64,000 nucleotides of DNA from Jannaschia sp. W003 (GCF_025144335.1 NZ_CP083539.1:2109501-2173500); one strand, 5' to 3'; positions 27,131 through 36,017 are shown, counted from the first letter of the stretch. The notes: generated by a model from the letters alone, not told the origin. Numbers and translations: made by a program.

Positions 27131-28116
27131 TCCGCCTCGCCGCGCGCGGGGCGCGGGCCACGTGGGAGCCGTGCTGCGGACACCTGCCCGAACTCTGGAT
27201 CGACGGCGCCCCCGTGCTCCACGCCGCCCCGTGGCGCGAGAACTTTGCGGTGCAGGCCGACGCCGCGATCCCCCTCGTGGACCGCCGCCTCGGTGGCACC
27301 TTCGCCTGCGCCCCCTTCGGCCGCGACGATGCGGACGGTGGCCCGCCACACGGGCTGTCGGCGAACGCCCCGTGGCGCACCGTCCGCGCGGCCCCCGGCG
27401 CGCTGGTGGCCGAGCGGCGCCTCGGGCGGGGCAGGGTGCGCGCCCGCCTCGCCCTGCGGGATGGCCACCCGGCGCTCTACCAGCACCACGTCCTCGCGCT
27501 CGACGCGTCCTCGACCTTCGCGCACCACCCGATGTTCGGGATGGCCGCGGGCGGGCGCCTCTCCACCACGCCCCCCGTCGCGGTGCTGACCTTCGCGGGC
27601 GCCGACGCGCCGCGCTACCACCCGGACCAGCACGCCACCGGCTGGACGCTGGACACGCCCCAAGGCCCCCGCGACTGGCGCGACTACCCGGCCGAGCCTT
27701 GCGAGGACTTCGTCGCCCTCGTCCACCCGCCCGGCCTCGCCTTCACGGCGCTGGCCCGCGAGGCGGAGGGCAACACCGTCGTCACCCTCAAGCGCGCCGA
27801 GCAACTCCCCCTGACCTGCCTGTGGATCAGCAACGGCGGCCGCACCGCGCCGCCGTGGAACGGCCGCCGCGGCGTGCTGGGCATCGAGGATGCCCGCTGC
27901 GCCGGCGCCGACGGCTTCGCCGCCGCGCTTGGGAGCACGTGGCGCGCGGACGTCCCCACCGCCTTCCCGCCGGGCCGCCACGCGATCCCCCACGCGATCC
28001 TCCGCCTCCCGGGCCGTCACGAGATCACGGGCGTGACCCTCTCCCCCGAGGCGGCCACCTTCGAGACCGACACCGGGCCCCTCGCGGTCCCCTTCGACGG
28101 AAGCCACCTCGCATGA
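27127..28116 (+). CDS. Galactose mutarotase-like (aldose epimerase superfamily) protein
   Basis: 329 aa, starting at GTG 27127 which overlaps the aldolase stop. Beta-rich throughout. The segment FGRDDADGGPPHGLSANAPW (HG-s-x-N-PW) and HHPMFGMAAGGRL look like the aldose 1-epimerase fold, where a His acts as catalytic acid. There is no signal peptide. The detailed mutarotase residues cannot be confirmed by eye, so a non-catalytic sugar-binding relative remains possible. Operon position between an aldolase and yaiI supports sugar or sugar-acid metabolism. Ends with ATGA overlap into the next gene. Confidence 0.6.
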   Translation: MIRLAARGARATWEPCCGHLPELWIDGAPVLHAAPWRENFAVQADAAIPLVDRRLGGTFACAPFGRDDADGGPPHGLSANAPWRTVRAAPGALVAERRLGRGRVRARLALRDGHPALYQHHVLALDASSTFAHHPMFGMAAGGRLSTTPPVAVLTFAGADAPRYHPDQHATGWTLDTPQGPRDWRDYPAEPCEDFVALVHPPGLAFTALAREAEGNTVVTLKRAEQLPLTCLWISNGGRTAPPWNGRRGVLGIEDARCAGADGFAAALGSTWRADVPTAFPPGRHAIPHAILRLPGRHEITGVTLSPEAATFETDTGPLAVPFDGSHLA

Positions 28117-28553
28117 TCCTCGTGGACGCCGACGCCTGCCCCGTGAAGCGCGAGATCGTGGACGTGGCGATCCGCCGGAACCTTCGTGCCGTGTTCGTGG
28201 CCGGCAGCTACCTGCGCCTGCCCGAGCACCCGCTGGTCTCGTTCTTCGCCGCCGGCGACGGCTTCGACGCCGCGGACGACGCCATCGCCGCCGTGGCCCG
28301 CCCCGGCACCGTGACCGTGACCGCCGACATCCTGCTGGCGGGCCGCATCATCGAGGCGGGCGGCGCCGTGATCGACCCGAGGGGCCGCGAGTTCACGCCC
28401 TCCTCGATCGGCGAGACCACCGCCACCCGCAACCTCATGGCCGACCTGCGCGGCGGCATCGAGCAGGGCGGCGGCCCCAAGCCCTACACCCAGGCCGACC
28501 GGGCCGCCTTCAAGAACGCGCTGGACAGGACGCTCACGCGCCTCCGGCTCTAG
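28113..28553 (+). CDS. YaiI/YqxD-family protein (DUF188)
   Basis: 146 aa. The N-terminus ILVDADACPVKREI is the hallmark Asp/Cys motif, followed by VTVTADILLAGRIIEAGG, DPRGREFTPSSIGE and AAFKNALDRTLTRL. The fold is PIN-like and the acidic residues suggest a nuclease, but no function is established for the family. Starts at ATG 28113, overlapping the stop of the mutarotase-like gene by four bases, and is the last gene of this plus-strand operon. Confidence 0.88.
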   Translation: MILVDADACPVKREIVDVAIRRNLRAVFVAGSYLRLPEHPLVSFFAAGDGFDAADDAIAAVARPGTVTVTADILLAGRIIEAGGAVIDPRGREFTPSSIGETTATRNLMADLRGGIEQGGGPKPYTQADRAAFKNALDRTLTRLRL

Positions 28554-28560
28554 TCCTCAT

Positions 28561-28613
28561 CCTGCCCGAAATACCTCGGGGGAGCCGCCGCAGGCGGCGG
28601 GGGCAGAGCCCCC
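28561..28613. repeat. Palindromic intergenic repeat of Rhodobacterales type
   Basis: Starts CCTGCCCGAAATACCTCGGG and contains two nested hairpins: GCCGCC-GCA-GGCGGC (28584-28598) and GGGGG-CAGAG-CCCCC (28599-28613). I recall near-identical elements after genes in many Rhodobacterales genomes. One copy is seen in this window. It probably also serves as a bidirectional terminator between yaiI and trpE. Confidence 0.6.
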
Positions 28614-28647
28614 GACTGGCGCCTCCCGATATGCACGGGGGGTGTAC

Positions 28648-28672
28648 GGGGGGTGCACGCCCGGCACCCCCC
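28648..28672. terminator. Terminator hairpin before trpE stop
   Basis: A perfect 9-bp stem, GGGGGGTGC / GCACCCCCC, with a 7-nt loop lies five bases past the trpE stop (minus strand). No T-tract. A tandem GGGGGGTGTAC / GGGGGGTGCAC direct repeat overlaps its left arm. Confidence 0.5.
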
Positions 28673-28676
28673 CAAC

Positions 28677-30179
28677 TCAGCGGTTCCCGCCCCCCGCGAA
28701 CCGCCCCGCCTCGCGCGCCGCGGCGACCAGCGCGCGGGCCTTGTTCACGGTCTCCTGGAACTCCGCCTCGGGGTCCGAGTCGTGCACCACGCCGCCGCCC
28801 GACTGCACGTAGAGCGTGCCGTCCTTCACCACGCCGGTCCGCAGCGCGATGCACATGTCCATGTCCCCACCCGCGGAAAAGTAGCCCACTCCCCCGCCGT
28901 AGACGCCACGCTTCTCGGGCTCCAGCTCGTCGATGATCTCCATCGCCCGCACCTTCGGCGCCCCCGACACGGTGCCCGCCGGAAGCCCAGCCAGCAGGGC
29001 CGACAGGGCGTCCTGATCGTCCCTTAGCTCGCCCACGACGTTCGAGACGATGTGCATCACGTGGCTGTAGCGCTCGACCACGAACTGCTCCGTGGGGCGC
29101 ACGGTGCCGAACTTCGCGACCCGGCTCACGTCGTTGCGCCCGAGGTCCAGCAGCATCAGGTGCTCGGCCCGCTCCTTGGGGTCGCCGAGCAGGTCGGCCT
29201 CCAGCGCGCGGTCCTCCTTGGGCGTGGCGCCGCGGGGGCGGGTGCCGGCGATGGGGCGGATCGTGACCTCCTGCCCGAACACGCGCACGAGGATCTCGGG
29301 GCTTGCCCCCACGACCTGGAAGTCCCCGAAATCGAAGAAGAACATGAACGGCGAGGGGTTCGTGCGCCGCAGCGCGCGGTAGAGCGAGAAGGGCGGCAGC
29401 GGGAAGTCGTAGCTCCACCGCTGCGAGGGCACGCACTGGAAGATGTCGCCTGCGGCGATGTACTCGCGCGCGCGCTCCACGGCGGCGCGGTAGCCTTGGG
29501 GCGTGAAGTTCGAGCGGCCCTCGGGCAGTTCGAACGGCTCGGCCAGGTCGCGGGCCGCGGCGGGCGCGCGCGACAGCGAGGCGAGCGCGTCCTGGAGCCG
29601 CTCGGCGGCCTGCGCGTAGGCGGCGCGGGCGCTCTGGCCTCCGGCGGCCCAGACCGGCGCCACCAGCGTCACCTCGCCCTTCACGCCGTCGAGAACGGCC
29701 ACCACCGAGGGGCGCATCAGCACCGCGTCGGGCAGGCCCAGCACGTCCGGATTGGGCGTGGGCAGGCGCTCCACGAGGCGGATCATGTCGTAGCCGAGGA
29801 AGCCGAACAGTCCCGCCGACGCGGCCGGCAGCCCCTCGGGCAGGTCGATGCGGCTCTCGTCCAGCAGCGCGCGGATGGCATCAAGGGGGCTTCCTGCGTC
29901 CTCCCAGGCGTCGGGGTCCCAGCGCGCGGCGCGGTTCACGCGGGACGCGGCGCCGCGGCATTCCCACACGAGGTCGGGGCGCATGCCCACGATCGAGTAG
30001 CGCCCCCGCACCTCGCCGCCCGTGACCGATTCGAGCATGAACGAATGGGGCTGCGCCTCGGCGAGCTTCATCATCAGGCTCACGGGCGTGTCGAGGTCCG
30101 CCGGCAGGCGGGTCCAGAGGACCTGGTTGCGGCCCTCGGCGTGGATGGCCTCGAAGGCGGGGAAGCCCGGCTCGATCAC
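28677..30179 (-). CDS. trpE: Anthranilate synthase component I
   Basis: 500 aa chorismate-using enzyme, first step of tryptophan synthesis. The N-terminal domain bears the feedback Trp-site element LLESVTGGEVRGRYS-like (here FMLESVTGGEVRGRYS). The C-terminal chorismate-binding domain has NPSPFMFFFDFGDFQVVGASPE, IAGTRPRGATPKEDRALE, AEHLMLLDLGRNDVSRVA, FVVERYSHVMHIVSNV and GTVSGAPKVRAMEIIDELEP. It starts at GTG 30179, four bases after the stop of the PpiD-like gene. No trp leader peptide is seen upstream because it is embedded in that operon. trpG/trpD are not in the window; the amidotransferase must be encoded elsewhere. Confidence 0.95.
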   Translation of the reverse strand: MIEPGFPAFEAIHAEGRNQVLWTRLPADLDTPVSLMMKLAEAQPHSFMLESVTGGEVRGRYSIVGMRPDLVWECRGAASRVNRAARWDPDAWEDAGSPLDAIRALLDESRIDLPEGLPAASAGLFGFLGYDMIRLVERLPTPNPDVLGLPDAVLMRPSVVAVLDGVKGEVTLVAPVWAAGGQSARAAYAQAAERLQDALASLSRAPAAARDLAEPFELPEGRSNFTPQGYRAAVERAREYIAAGDIFQCVPSQRWSYDFPLPPFSLYRALRRTNPSPFMFFFDFGDFQVVGASPEILVRVFGQEVTIRPIAGTRPRGATPKEDRALEADLLGDPKERAEHLMLLDLGRNDVSRVAKFGTVRPTEQFVVERYSHVMHIVSNVVGELRDDQDALSALLAGLPAGTVSGAPKVRAMEIIDELEPEKRGVYGGGVGYFSAGGDMDMCIALRTGVVKDGTLYVQSGGGVVHDSDPEAEFQETVNKARALVAAAREAGRFAGGGNR

Positions 30180-30183
30180 CGCC

Positions 30184-32043
30184 TCAGTTCCCGCCGAGGA
30201 GCTGTGCCTCGACCGCCTGCACGGCGGCGCCGTTCACCGAGAAGCCCGCCGCCTCCTGTGCGGCCGTTCCGTAGAGAGCGAAGAGGTCGGCGGCCAGCTC
30301 GCCGCGGGTCTGGGCGCGGATGGCATTCAGGGTCTCGGCGGCCGCCGGATCGTCCGCCTCGGGCACGGTGCTGCCGTCCACTCGGATGAGGTAGGCGCGC
30401 TGCGCGTCGGCGGGCGCGGCGAAGACTTCGCCCGGCTCGGCATCGAAGATCGCGTCCACGAGATCGCGCGGCGCGTCGGCGATGCCGCCGTCGCGCTCTA
30501 TCCCGGTCACGCTCTCGGCGCGCAGGCCGAGGGCCTCGGAGGTCTCGCCGGCGCGGATGCGCTCGGCCAGTTCCTCGGCGCGGGCGAGCAGGCGGGCGCG
30601 CAGGCTATCCTCCTGCCAGGCGGCCTCGACCTCGGCGCGGATGTCGGCGAGCGGGGGCAGGGCGGCGGGGTCCACGCCGTCGAGCCGCAGCGCGAACACG
30701 CCGCCGTCGGCCATCTCGACCAGTTCCGGAAAGTCGCCCTCCTCGGCGGCGGAGGCGGCCTCGCGGAACGCCTCGTAGCCGGCGATGCCCTCGCTGACCG
30801 ACGGGTCCCAGGCGACCGTGCCCAGCTCCAGGTCGGTCTCGGCGGCGATCTCCTCGAGCGTGGCGCCGCCCGCCAGCAGGTCGTCCACCGCGTCGCGCTG
30901 CGCCTCGATGGCGCGGCGGGCCTCGTCCAGACCGACCTCGCGGGCGAGCGGGATGGCCACGTCGGCGAGCGGCGTCACGCGCTCCTCCAGCACGGCGTTC
31001 ACGCGGAAGAGCGACGGTCCGAGCTCGGTGTCGACGGGGCCGACGAGGCCGGGCTCGTCCAGCGCGAACAGGGCCTCCGCGACCGGCGCGTCGAGGTCGT
31101 CCGCGGCCAGCTCGCCCTGGTCCACGTCGGCGAGCGTAAGGCCGCGCGCCTCGACCAGCGCCTCGAAGGTGGTCTCGCCCGCGTCGATGCGCGCGCGCGC
31201 CGCAGCGGCGGCTTCGGCGTCCGGAAAGGCGAGGCGCTCGGCGATCACGCGGCGGGGCAGGCGGTACTCGTCGGCGCGCGCCTCGTAGAGGGCCTCGAGC
31301 TGGGCGCGCTCCACGGGCATGCGCTCGGCCAGGAGGTCGGGCGAGGCCCAGGCGTAGGTGATGCGGCGGCGCTCGGGTACCTCGAAGTCGGCGGCGTTCT
31401 CGGCGAGGAACGCCTCCAGTTCCGCGTCGGTCGGCGCGGCGGGCCCCGCGTCGAGCTGGTCCATCGTCACCTGCGCCACGGTGGCGTCGCGGCGCTCCTC
31501 GAACCAGCGGGCGATGGTCTCGGCGTAGCCCGCGGGGGCATCCACGCCGCCGATCACGGCGGCCTGCAGGATCTCCCGCGCGGCTTCGTCGCGAATGCGG
31601 GCCTCGTACCCGGCCTCGTCGAAGCCGGCCTGGCGCAGGGCGAAGGCGTAGGCCTCGCGGTCGAAGCCGCCCGAGAGGCCGCCGAAGTAGGGCGTGGCGC
31701 GGATGCGCTCGGCCACGACGGCGTCGCCGACCGAAAGGCCGAGGGCGTCGGCCTCCTCGGCCAGCGCGGCGTCGGCGAGCAGGCGGTCCATCACGGCCCG
31801 GTCGCGGCCGAAGAGCTTGAGCTGCTGCAGGGTCAGGTTCGTGCCCGCGCGCTCCGAGAAGGCGCGCTGCTCGGCCTGCAGGGCGCGGGCATAGTCCTGG
31901 GTGTCGATCTCGCGGTCGCCTACCTCGCCCACGGACAGCGTACCGCCGCCGAAGCCCGAGATCCCGAAGCCGCCGAGCGACAGCACGAGGAGGCCGAGCA
32001 CCGCCCAGACGATGGCGTTTGTCTTCTTCTTTTCGCGCGCCAT
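30184..32043 (-). CDS. PpiD-like periplasmic folding chaperone (SurA_N + parvulin)
   Basis: 619 aa. One membrane anchor at about residues 10-30 (IVWAVLGLLVLSLGGFGI) keeps the body in the periplasm. A SurA-N-like helical domain spans about 35-210. A parvulin-type peptidyl-prolyl isomerase region follows (about 255-360; ADDLDAPVAEALFALDEPGLVGPV), then a long helical C-terminal part. It resembles E. coli PpiD in layout and length and would help outer-membrane proteins leaving the Sec channel. Immediately upstream of trpE (4 bp), an arrangement found in other Rhodobacterales. Confidence 0.85.
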   Translation of the reverse strand: MAREKKKTNAIVWAVLGLLVLSLGGFGISGFGGGTLSVGEVGDREIDTQDYARALQAEQRAFSERAGTNLTLQQLKLFGRDRAVMDRLLADAALAEEADALGLSVGDAVVAERIRATPYFGGLSGGFDREAYAFALRQAGFDEAGYEARIRDEAAREILQAAVIGGVDAPAGYAETIARWFEERRDATVAQVTMDQLDAGPAAPTDAELEAFLAENAADFEVPERRRITYAWASPDLLAERMPVERAQLEALYEARADEYRLPRRVIAERLAFPDAEAAAAARARIDAGETTFEALVEARGLTLADVDQGELAADDLDAPVAEALFALDEPGLVGPVDTELGPSLFRVNAVLEERVTPLADVAIPLAREVGLDEARRAIEAQRDAVDDLLAGGATLEEIAAETDLELGTVAWDPSVSEGIAGYEAFREAASAAEEGDFPELVEMADGGVFALRLDGVDPAALPPLADIRAEVEAAWQEDSLRARLLARAEELAERIRAGETSEALGLRAESVTGIERDGGIADAPRDLVDAIFDAEPGEVFAAPADAQRAYLIRVDGSTVPEADDPAAAETLNAIRAQTRGELAADLFALYGTAAQEAAGFSVNGAAVQAVEAQLLGGN

Positions 32044-32106
32044 GGGCCGCCCCCCTTGTGGTCCGGCGGCGTGATAGGCCGGGGGCAGGGCAGGGGCAAG
32101 CGAGCG

Positions 32107-33306
32107 TCAGGCCGGCGCGACGTCCCGGAGGCGGCGGAACAGCTCCTCGATGCCGCCGAGGTCGGCGTTGGCGTAGGCGATGCGCAAGGTCGCCTCGGCG
32201 CGGCCCGAGCCGCCCGCCTCGCGCAGGGGGCCGAACATGGTGCCGGGCAGGAGCAGGAGGCCCGCGTCGCGCACGAGGCGGCGGCACAGCGCGTCGGAGC
32301 GCTCCGGGAAGGGGTGGCGCACGTAGGCGAAGTAGGCGCCGCAGCCCAGCACCTCCCATTCGGCGAGGTCGCGGAAGCCCGCGTCCATCGCCCGCCGGCG
32401 GGCCAGGATCTCCCGCCGCTCGCCCGCGAGCCAGTCGCCGAGGTTCTCCATGCCCCACAGGGCCGCGTGCTGGCCGAGCTGCGCGGGGCATATGGTGACG
32501 GTGTCGAGCCACTTCTCGGCCTCGCGCAAGCGGTCCGCCGCGGCGACGATCGCGCCCACGCGGTGGCCGGTCAGGCGGTAGCTCTTGGAGAAGCTGAAGA
32601 GCTGGATCACCGTACGGTCCCAGTCCGGATCTTCCAGCAGCGCGTGGGGCGCGCCCTCGGCAGCGTGGAAGTCGCGGTAGGTCTCGTCTAGGATGAGGGC
32701 GATGCCGCAGGCGCGGGCGAGGTCCCGGAAGGCGGCCACGAGGGCGGCGGGGTACTCGACGCCGCCGGGGTTGTTGGGCGTGACCAGCAGGATCGCGCGG
32801 GTGCGGTCGTCGATCGCCGCGGCGACGGCTTCGGGATCGGGCAGGAGGTCCTGGCCGGTCTCGTGAAGGCGGGCCTCGATGCCCTCCATCGCCAGCCACA
32901 TCGCGTGGTTGAAGTAGTAGGGCGTCGGCACCACGACGTTGTCGCCCCGCGCGGCCAGCGTCGAGACGGCGGCGGCGAAGGCCTGGTTGCAGCCGGCGGT
33001 GATGGCCACCTGCGCGGGGCGCGCCGTGCCGCCGTAGTGCGCGGACCAGTCGGCAGCGAGACGCTCGCGCAGCGCGGGCAGGCCGAGCACGGGGCCGTAG
33101 AGGTGTGCCTCGGGCACGTCCACGGCGAGGCGCGCGATCTCGCGGCGCAGCCCTTCCGGGGGCGGATCGGCGGGCGCGGCCTGGCTGAGGTTCAGGAGGG
33201 GGCGGTCTTCGGGGAACGCCACGCCGTCGAGCCAGCGCCGCGCCTCCATGACCGGGGGCGGGATCGTCGCGGCGAGGGCGGGGTTCAGGGGGTGCGGACG
33301 GCTCAT
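32107..33306 (-). CDS. Class I/II pyridoxal-phosphate aminotransferase
   Basis: 399 aa fold-type I PLP enzyme. Visible motifs are AITAGCNQAFAAAV, LLVTPNNPGGVEYP (substrate-binding Asn), ALILDETYRDF (Asp binding the PLP ring nitrogen) and FSFSKSYRLTGHRVGAIV, with Lys as the Schiff-base residue. ATLRIAYANAD near the end holds the carboxylate-binding Arg. The particular amino acid is not identifiable. It lies 63 bp upstream of the ppiD-like gene on the same strand, so they may share a transcript. Confidence 0.87.
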   Translation of the reverse strand: MSRPHPLNPALAATIPPPVMEARRWLDGVAFPEDRPLLNLSQAAPADPPPEGLRREIARLAVDVPEAHLYGPVLGLPALRERLAADWSAHYGGTARPAQVAITAGCNQAFAAAVSTLAARGDNVVVPTPYYFNHAMWLAMEGIEARLHETGQDLLPDPEAVAAAIDDRTRAILLVTPNNPGGVEYPAALVAAFRDLARACGIALILDETYRDFHAAEGAPHALLEDPDWDRTVIQLFSFSKSYRLTGHRVGAIVAAADRLREAEKWLDTVTICPAQLGQHAALWGMENLGDWLAGERREILARRRAMDAGFRDLAEWEVLGCGAYFAYVRHPFPERSDALCRRLVRDAGLLLLPGTMFGPLREAGGSGRAEATLRIAYANADLGGIEELFRRLRDVAPA

Positions 33307-33341
33307 GGCGGCGAGCGTTAGGGGCGCCGCGCCGTCCGCGC

Positions 33342-33373
33342 AAGAATCGAAAGGGCCGCCCGGGGGCGGCCCC
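33342..33373 (-). terminator. Rho-independent terminator of ssb
   Basis: On the minus strand GGGCCGCCC-CC-GGGCGGCCC (9-bp stem, loop of 2) is followed by TTTCGATTCTT. It begins 16 bases beyond the ssb stop. Confidence 0.7.
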
Positions 33374-33388
33374 GATACGCGGATCGGA

Positions 33389-33916
33389 TCAGAACGGGAT
33401 CTCGTCGTCCATGTCGGAGCCGCCGCTGCCGCCGCCCCCACCGTAGCCGCCGCCGCCCCCGCCGCCGCCGTAGCCGCCCCCGCCGCCGCGATCGTCCTGG
33501 TAACCGCCGCCACCCCCGCCGCCGCCGCCGTAGGAGCCACCACCTCCGCCGCCGCCGCCTTCGCCGCGGCCGTCGAGCATGGTCAGCTCCGAGCGGTAGG
33601 GCCGCAGCACCACCTCGGTGCTGTAGCGGTCGTTGCCGCTCTGATCCTGCCACTTGCGGGTCTCGAGCTGGCCCTCGATGTACACCTTGGAGCCCTTCTT
33701 GAGGTACTGCTCGGCGACGCGCACCAGCGGCTCCGAGAAGATGGCGACCGAATGCCACTCGGTGCGCTCCTTGCGCTCGCCCGAGTTCTTGTCGCGCCAG
33801 GTCTCCGACGTGGCGATCCGCAGGTTGCAGACCTTGCCGCCGTTCTGGAACGACCGGGTCTCGGGGTCGCGCCCCAGATTGCCGATCAGGATCACCTTGT
33901 TCACGCTTCCGGCCAT
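33389..33916 (-). CDS. ssb: Single-stranded DNA-binding protein
   Basis: 175 aa. The OB-fold spans residues 1-110 ([54 protein letters not shown]). An extremely glycine-rich linker (about 117-167, almost pure Gly with Tyr, Ser and Gln) leads to the acidic tip MDDEIPF, which docks partner proteins of replication and repair. ATG 33916 gives the canonical MAGSVNKV start. A LexA box lies 114 bp upstream over the likely promoter, so the gene should be SOS-inducible. The linker DNA is a GGC/GCC-type low-complexity stretch prone to length change. Confidence 0.95.
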   Translation of the reverse strand: MAGSVNKVILIGNLGRDPETRSFQNGGKVCNLRIATSETWRDKNSGERKERTEWHSVAIFSEPLVRVAEQYLKKGSKVYIEGQLETRKWQDQSGNDRYSTEVVLRPYRSELTMLDGRGEGGGGGGGGSYGGGGGGGGGYQDDRGGGGGYGGGGGGGGYGGGGGSGGSDMDDEIPF

Positions 33917-34029
33917 GCTGCCCTCTCGTCTCGATTCCCGGCCCCGTCTAGCGCGGGGCGGCGCATCGCGCACCCCCGCGCAGGACGCGCGACCCGTTTC
34001 GCCGACCGATATAGGCATTCGAGCCGCGT

Positions 34030-34044
34030 GAACGAAGGGGGAAC
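34030..34044 (-). promoter_or_regulatory. LexA (SOS) box upstream of ssb
   Basis: GAAC-N7-GAAC (GTTC-N7-GTTC on the minus strand), the direct-repeat operator known for alphaproteobacterial LexA. It overlaps a possible ssb -35 (TTCGTT) placed 17 bp from TATATC. It could also affect the divergent transglycosylase gene. Confidence 0.75.
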
Positions 34045-34151
34045 GGAGGCGAATCCGACACGAGTTGGCAGATTGCACCCGACCGCGTAGGCTGCGCGCC
34101 GGCAGTGCCGGGCAACGGCGCGCCCGGACGCACGGGACAGCGGAGACGGCG

Positions 34152-34751
34152 ATGATCGGACGAGTGACGCTCGCGGGGGCGCTGATGCTGGGGCTCGGCG
34201 CGGAGGCATACGCGCAGACCCTCTCCACCCGCGCGCGCGGCGACAGCTTCTCGCGCCAGACCGCGCTGATCGACGGACGGCTGTCCGGGCAGTACCGCAA
34301 CTCGACGCGGCTCGTGCCTGTGACCCCTGGGCTCGAGACCGGCCGCTCCACCAGCGGTGCCGAGACCGTGCCGCGCTACCGGGGCGCCCGCTCGCGCTGG
34401 CTGGAGCCGGCGCGCGCCGCCGCCCGGCGACACGGCGTCCCCGAGGACCTGTTCCTCCGGCTCGTGCGCCAGGAATCGGGCTGGAACGCGCGCGCGCGCA
34501 GCCACAAGGGCGCGCTGGGACTGGCGCAGCTCATGCCGGGCACCGCGCGGCTCCTGCGCGTCGATCCGCACGATCCCCTGCAGAACCTCGACGGCGGCGC
34601 GCGCTACCTCGCGCAGCAGTTCCGCCGCTTCGGGTCGTGGCGGCTGGCGCTCGCAGCCTACAATGCCGGCCCCGGCGCGGTGGAGCGCCACGGCGGCGTG
34701 CCGCCCTTCCGCGAGACCCGCGGCTACGTGCGCGCGATTCTCGGAAGCTGA
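34152..34751 (+). CDS. Exported lytic transglycosylase (SLT domain)
   Basis: 199 aa with a signal peptide to about residue 22 (GAEAYAQ). An unstructured stretch leads to a C-terminal SLT/goose-lysozyme-type domain: [16 protein letters not shown] with the catalytic Glu, [16 protein letters not shown], then [13 protein letters not shown] and [13 protein letters not shown]. It cleaves the MurNAc-GlcNAc bond of peptidoglycan with 1,6-anhydro product formation. This fits the anmK recycling gene at 42.85 kb. ATG 34152 has GCGGAG upstream. Shares a 235-bp divergent region with ssb. Confidence 0.88.
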   Translation: MIGRVTLAGALMLGLGAEAYAQTLSTRARGDSFSRQTALIDGRLSGQYRNSTRLVPVTPGLETGRSTSGAETVPRYRGARSRWLEPARAAARRHGVPEDLFLRLVRQESGWNARARSHKGALGLAQLMPGTARLLRVDPHDPLQNLDGGARYLAQQFRRFGSWRLALAAYNAGPGAVERHGGVPPFRETRGYVRAILGS

Positions 34752-34775
34752 CAGTCCGCTGGCGCCAACAGGCGT

Positions 34776-34803
34776 TTGACACCGGCGGGGGCGACGTTAC
34801 GGT
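34776..34803 (+). promoter_or_regulatory. Likely promoter of the TakP-like TRAP operon
   Basis: A perfect -35 TTGACA (34776-34781) and a weak -10 TACGGT (34798-34803) with 16-bp spacing, 83 bp before the dctP-like ATG. Confidence 0.5.
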
Positions 34804-34885
34804 CGCCGCCACGCCCGGAACGGGTGTGCCGGGTCCGTCCGAGGAGAGGCGGGGCCTGCATAAGATAACAGGGAAGGTTCCACAC

Positions 34886-35977
34886 ATGGATCGTCGTTCG
34901 TTCCTCCGCAATTCCACTATCGGCGCCGGGGCCGCCGCGGGCGCCGCCGCGCTCGCCGCGCCGGCCTACGCGCAGGGCAACCGCACCCTCACGATGGTCA
35001 CCACCTGGGGCCGCGGCCTCGCCGGCGTGCACGACAGCGCGCAGCACGTGGCCGACAGCATCACCGCCATGACCGACGGCACCCTCACGGTCGACCTGAA
35101 GGCCGCCGGCGAGCTGGTCGGCGCCTTCGAGGTGTTCGACGCGGTCACATCGGGCCAGGCCGACATGTACCACGGCGCCGACTACTACTTCGTCGGCCAG
35201 CATCCGGGCTACGCCTTCTTCACGTCCGTGCCCTTCGGCATGACGGCGCAGGAGCTGGCCAACTGGTACTACCACATGGGCGGCCACGAGCTGCACGACG
35301 AGCTCGGCCAGATCTTCGGCCTCAAGAGCTTCCTCGGCGGCAACACCGGCGCCCAGGCCGGCGGCTGGTTCTCGAAGGAGATCAACGGCCCCGAGGACTT
35401 CCAGGGCCTCAAGTTCCGCATGCCCGGCCTCGGCGGCGAGGCGCTCGGCAAGATGGGCGCCTCCGTGCAGAACATCCCCGGCGCCGAAGTGTACCAGGCC
35501 CTGAGCTCGGGCGCGATCGACGGCACCGAGTGGATCGGCCCCTGGGCCGACGAGAAGGCCGGCTTCCAGGAGATCACCAAGACCTACTACACCGCCGGCT
35601 TCCACGAGCCGGGCGCGGGTCTGTCGGTGGCCGTGAACCGCGACGTGTTCGACGAGCTGTCGCCCGCCCACCAGAAGATCGTCGAGATCGCTTCCGCCGA
35701 GGGGCACCAGTGGAACCTCGCGCAGTTCCTCAGCGAGAACGGCGCCGCGCTGGAGCGCCTTCAGTCGGCCGGCGTCACCCTGCGCGAGTTTCCCGACGCC
35801 GTGTGGTCGGCCATGGGCGCCGCCTCGCAGGAGACGCTCGACCAGTACATGGACGACGAGCTGTTCGCGCGCATCCGCGAGAGCTACAACGACTCGCTGC
35901 GCAAATCCTCGGAGTGGATCCAGAAGTCCGAGGGCACCTACCGCGTGCAGCGCGACGCCTACCTGAACCGCGGCTGA
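34886..35977 (+). CDS. TRAP substrate-binding protein, TakP-like (2-oxoacid type)
   Basis: 363 aa. The Tat-type signal DRRSFLRNSTIGAGAA runs into an Ala-rich segment ending APAYAQ, so it should be exported folded. The binding fold closely follows Rhodobacter sphaeroides TakP as I remember it: AGELVGAFEVFDAVTSGQADM, FLGGNTGAQAGGWFSKEIN and IDGTEWIGPWADEKAGF, where the Arg of LKFRMPG and the DGTEW segment contact the 2-oxoacid and cation in TakP. A 2-oxo monocarboxylate ligand is therefore inferred. ATG 34886 has GGGAAGG nine bases upstream. First gene of a three-gene TRAP operon. Confidence 0.88.
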   Translation: MDRRSFLRNSTIGAGAAAGAAALAAPAYAQGNRTLTMVTTWGRGLAGVHDSAQHVADSITAMTDGTLTVDLKAAGELVGAFEVFDAVTSGQADMYHGADYYFVGQHPGYAFFTSVPFGMTAQELANWYYHMGGHELHDELGQIFGLKSFLGGNTGAQAGGWFSKEINGPEDFQGLKFRMPGLGGEALGKMGASVQNIPGAEVYQALSSGAIDGTEWIGPWADEKAGFQEITKTYYTAGFHEPGAGLSVAVNRDVFDELSPAHQKIVEIASAEGHQWNLAQFLSENGAALERLQSAGVTLREFPDAVWSAMGAASQETLDQYMDDELFARIRESYNDSLRKSSEWIQKSEGTYRVQRDAYLNRG

Positions 35978-36017
35978 CGCCGCCCGGTCCGCCCGCCAGG
36001 CGGGCCGACACGCGACC

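Noticed and set aside
33415..33566. Repeat array or CRISPR-like tract
   Set aside because: It is the coding sequence of the SSB glycine linker, without regular repeat/spacer spacing.
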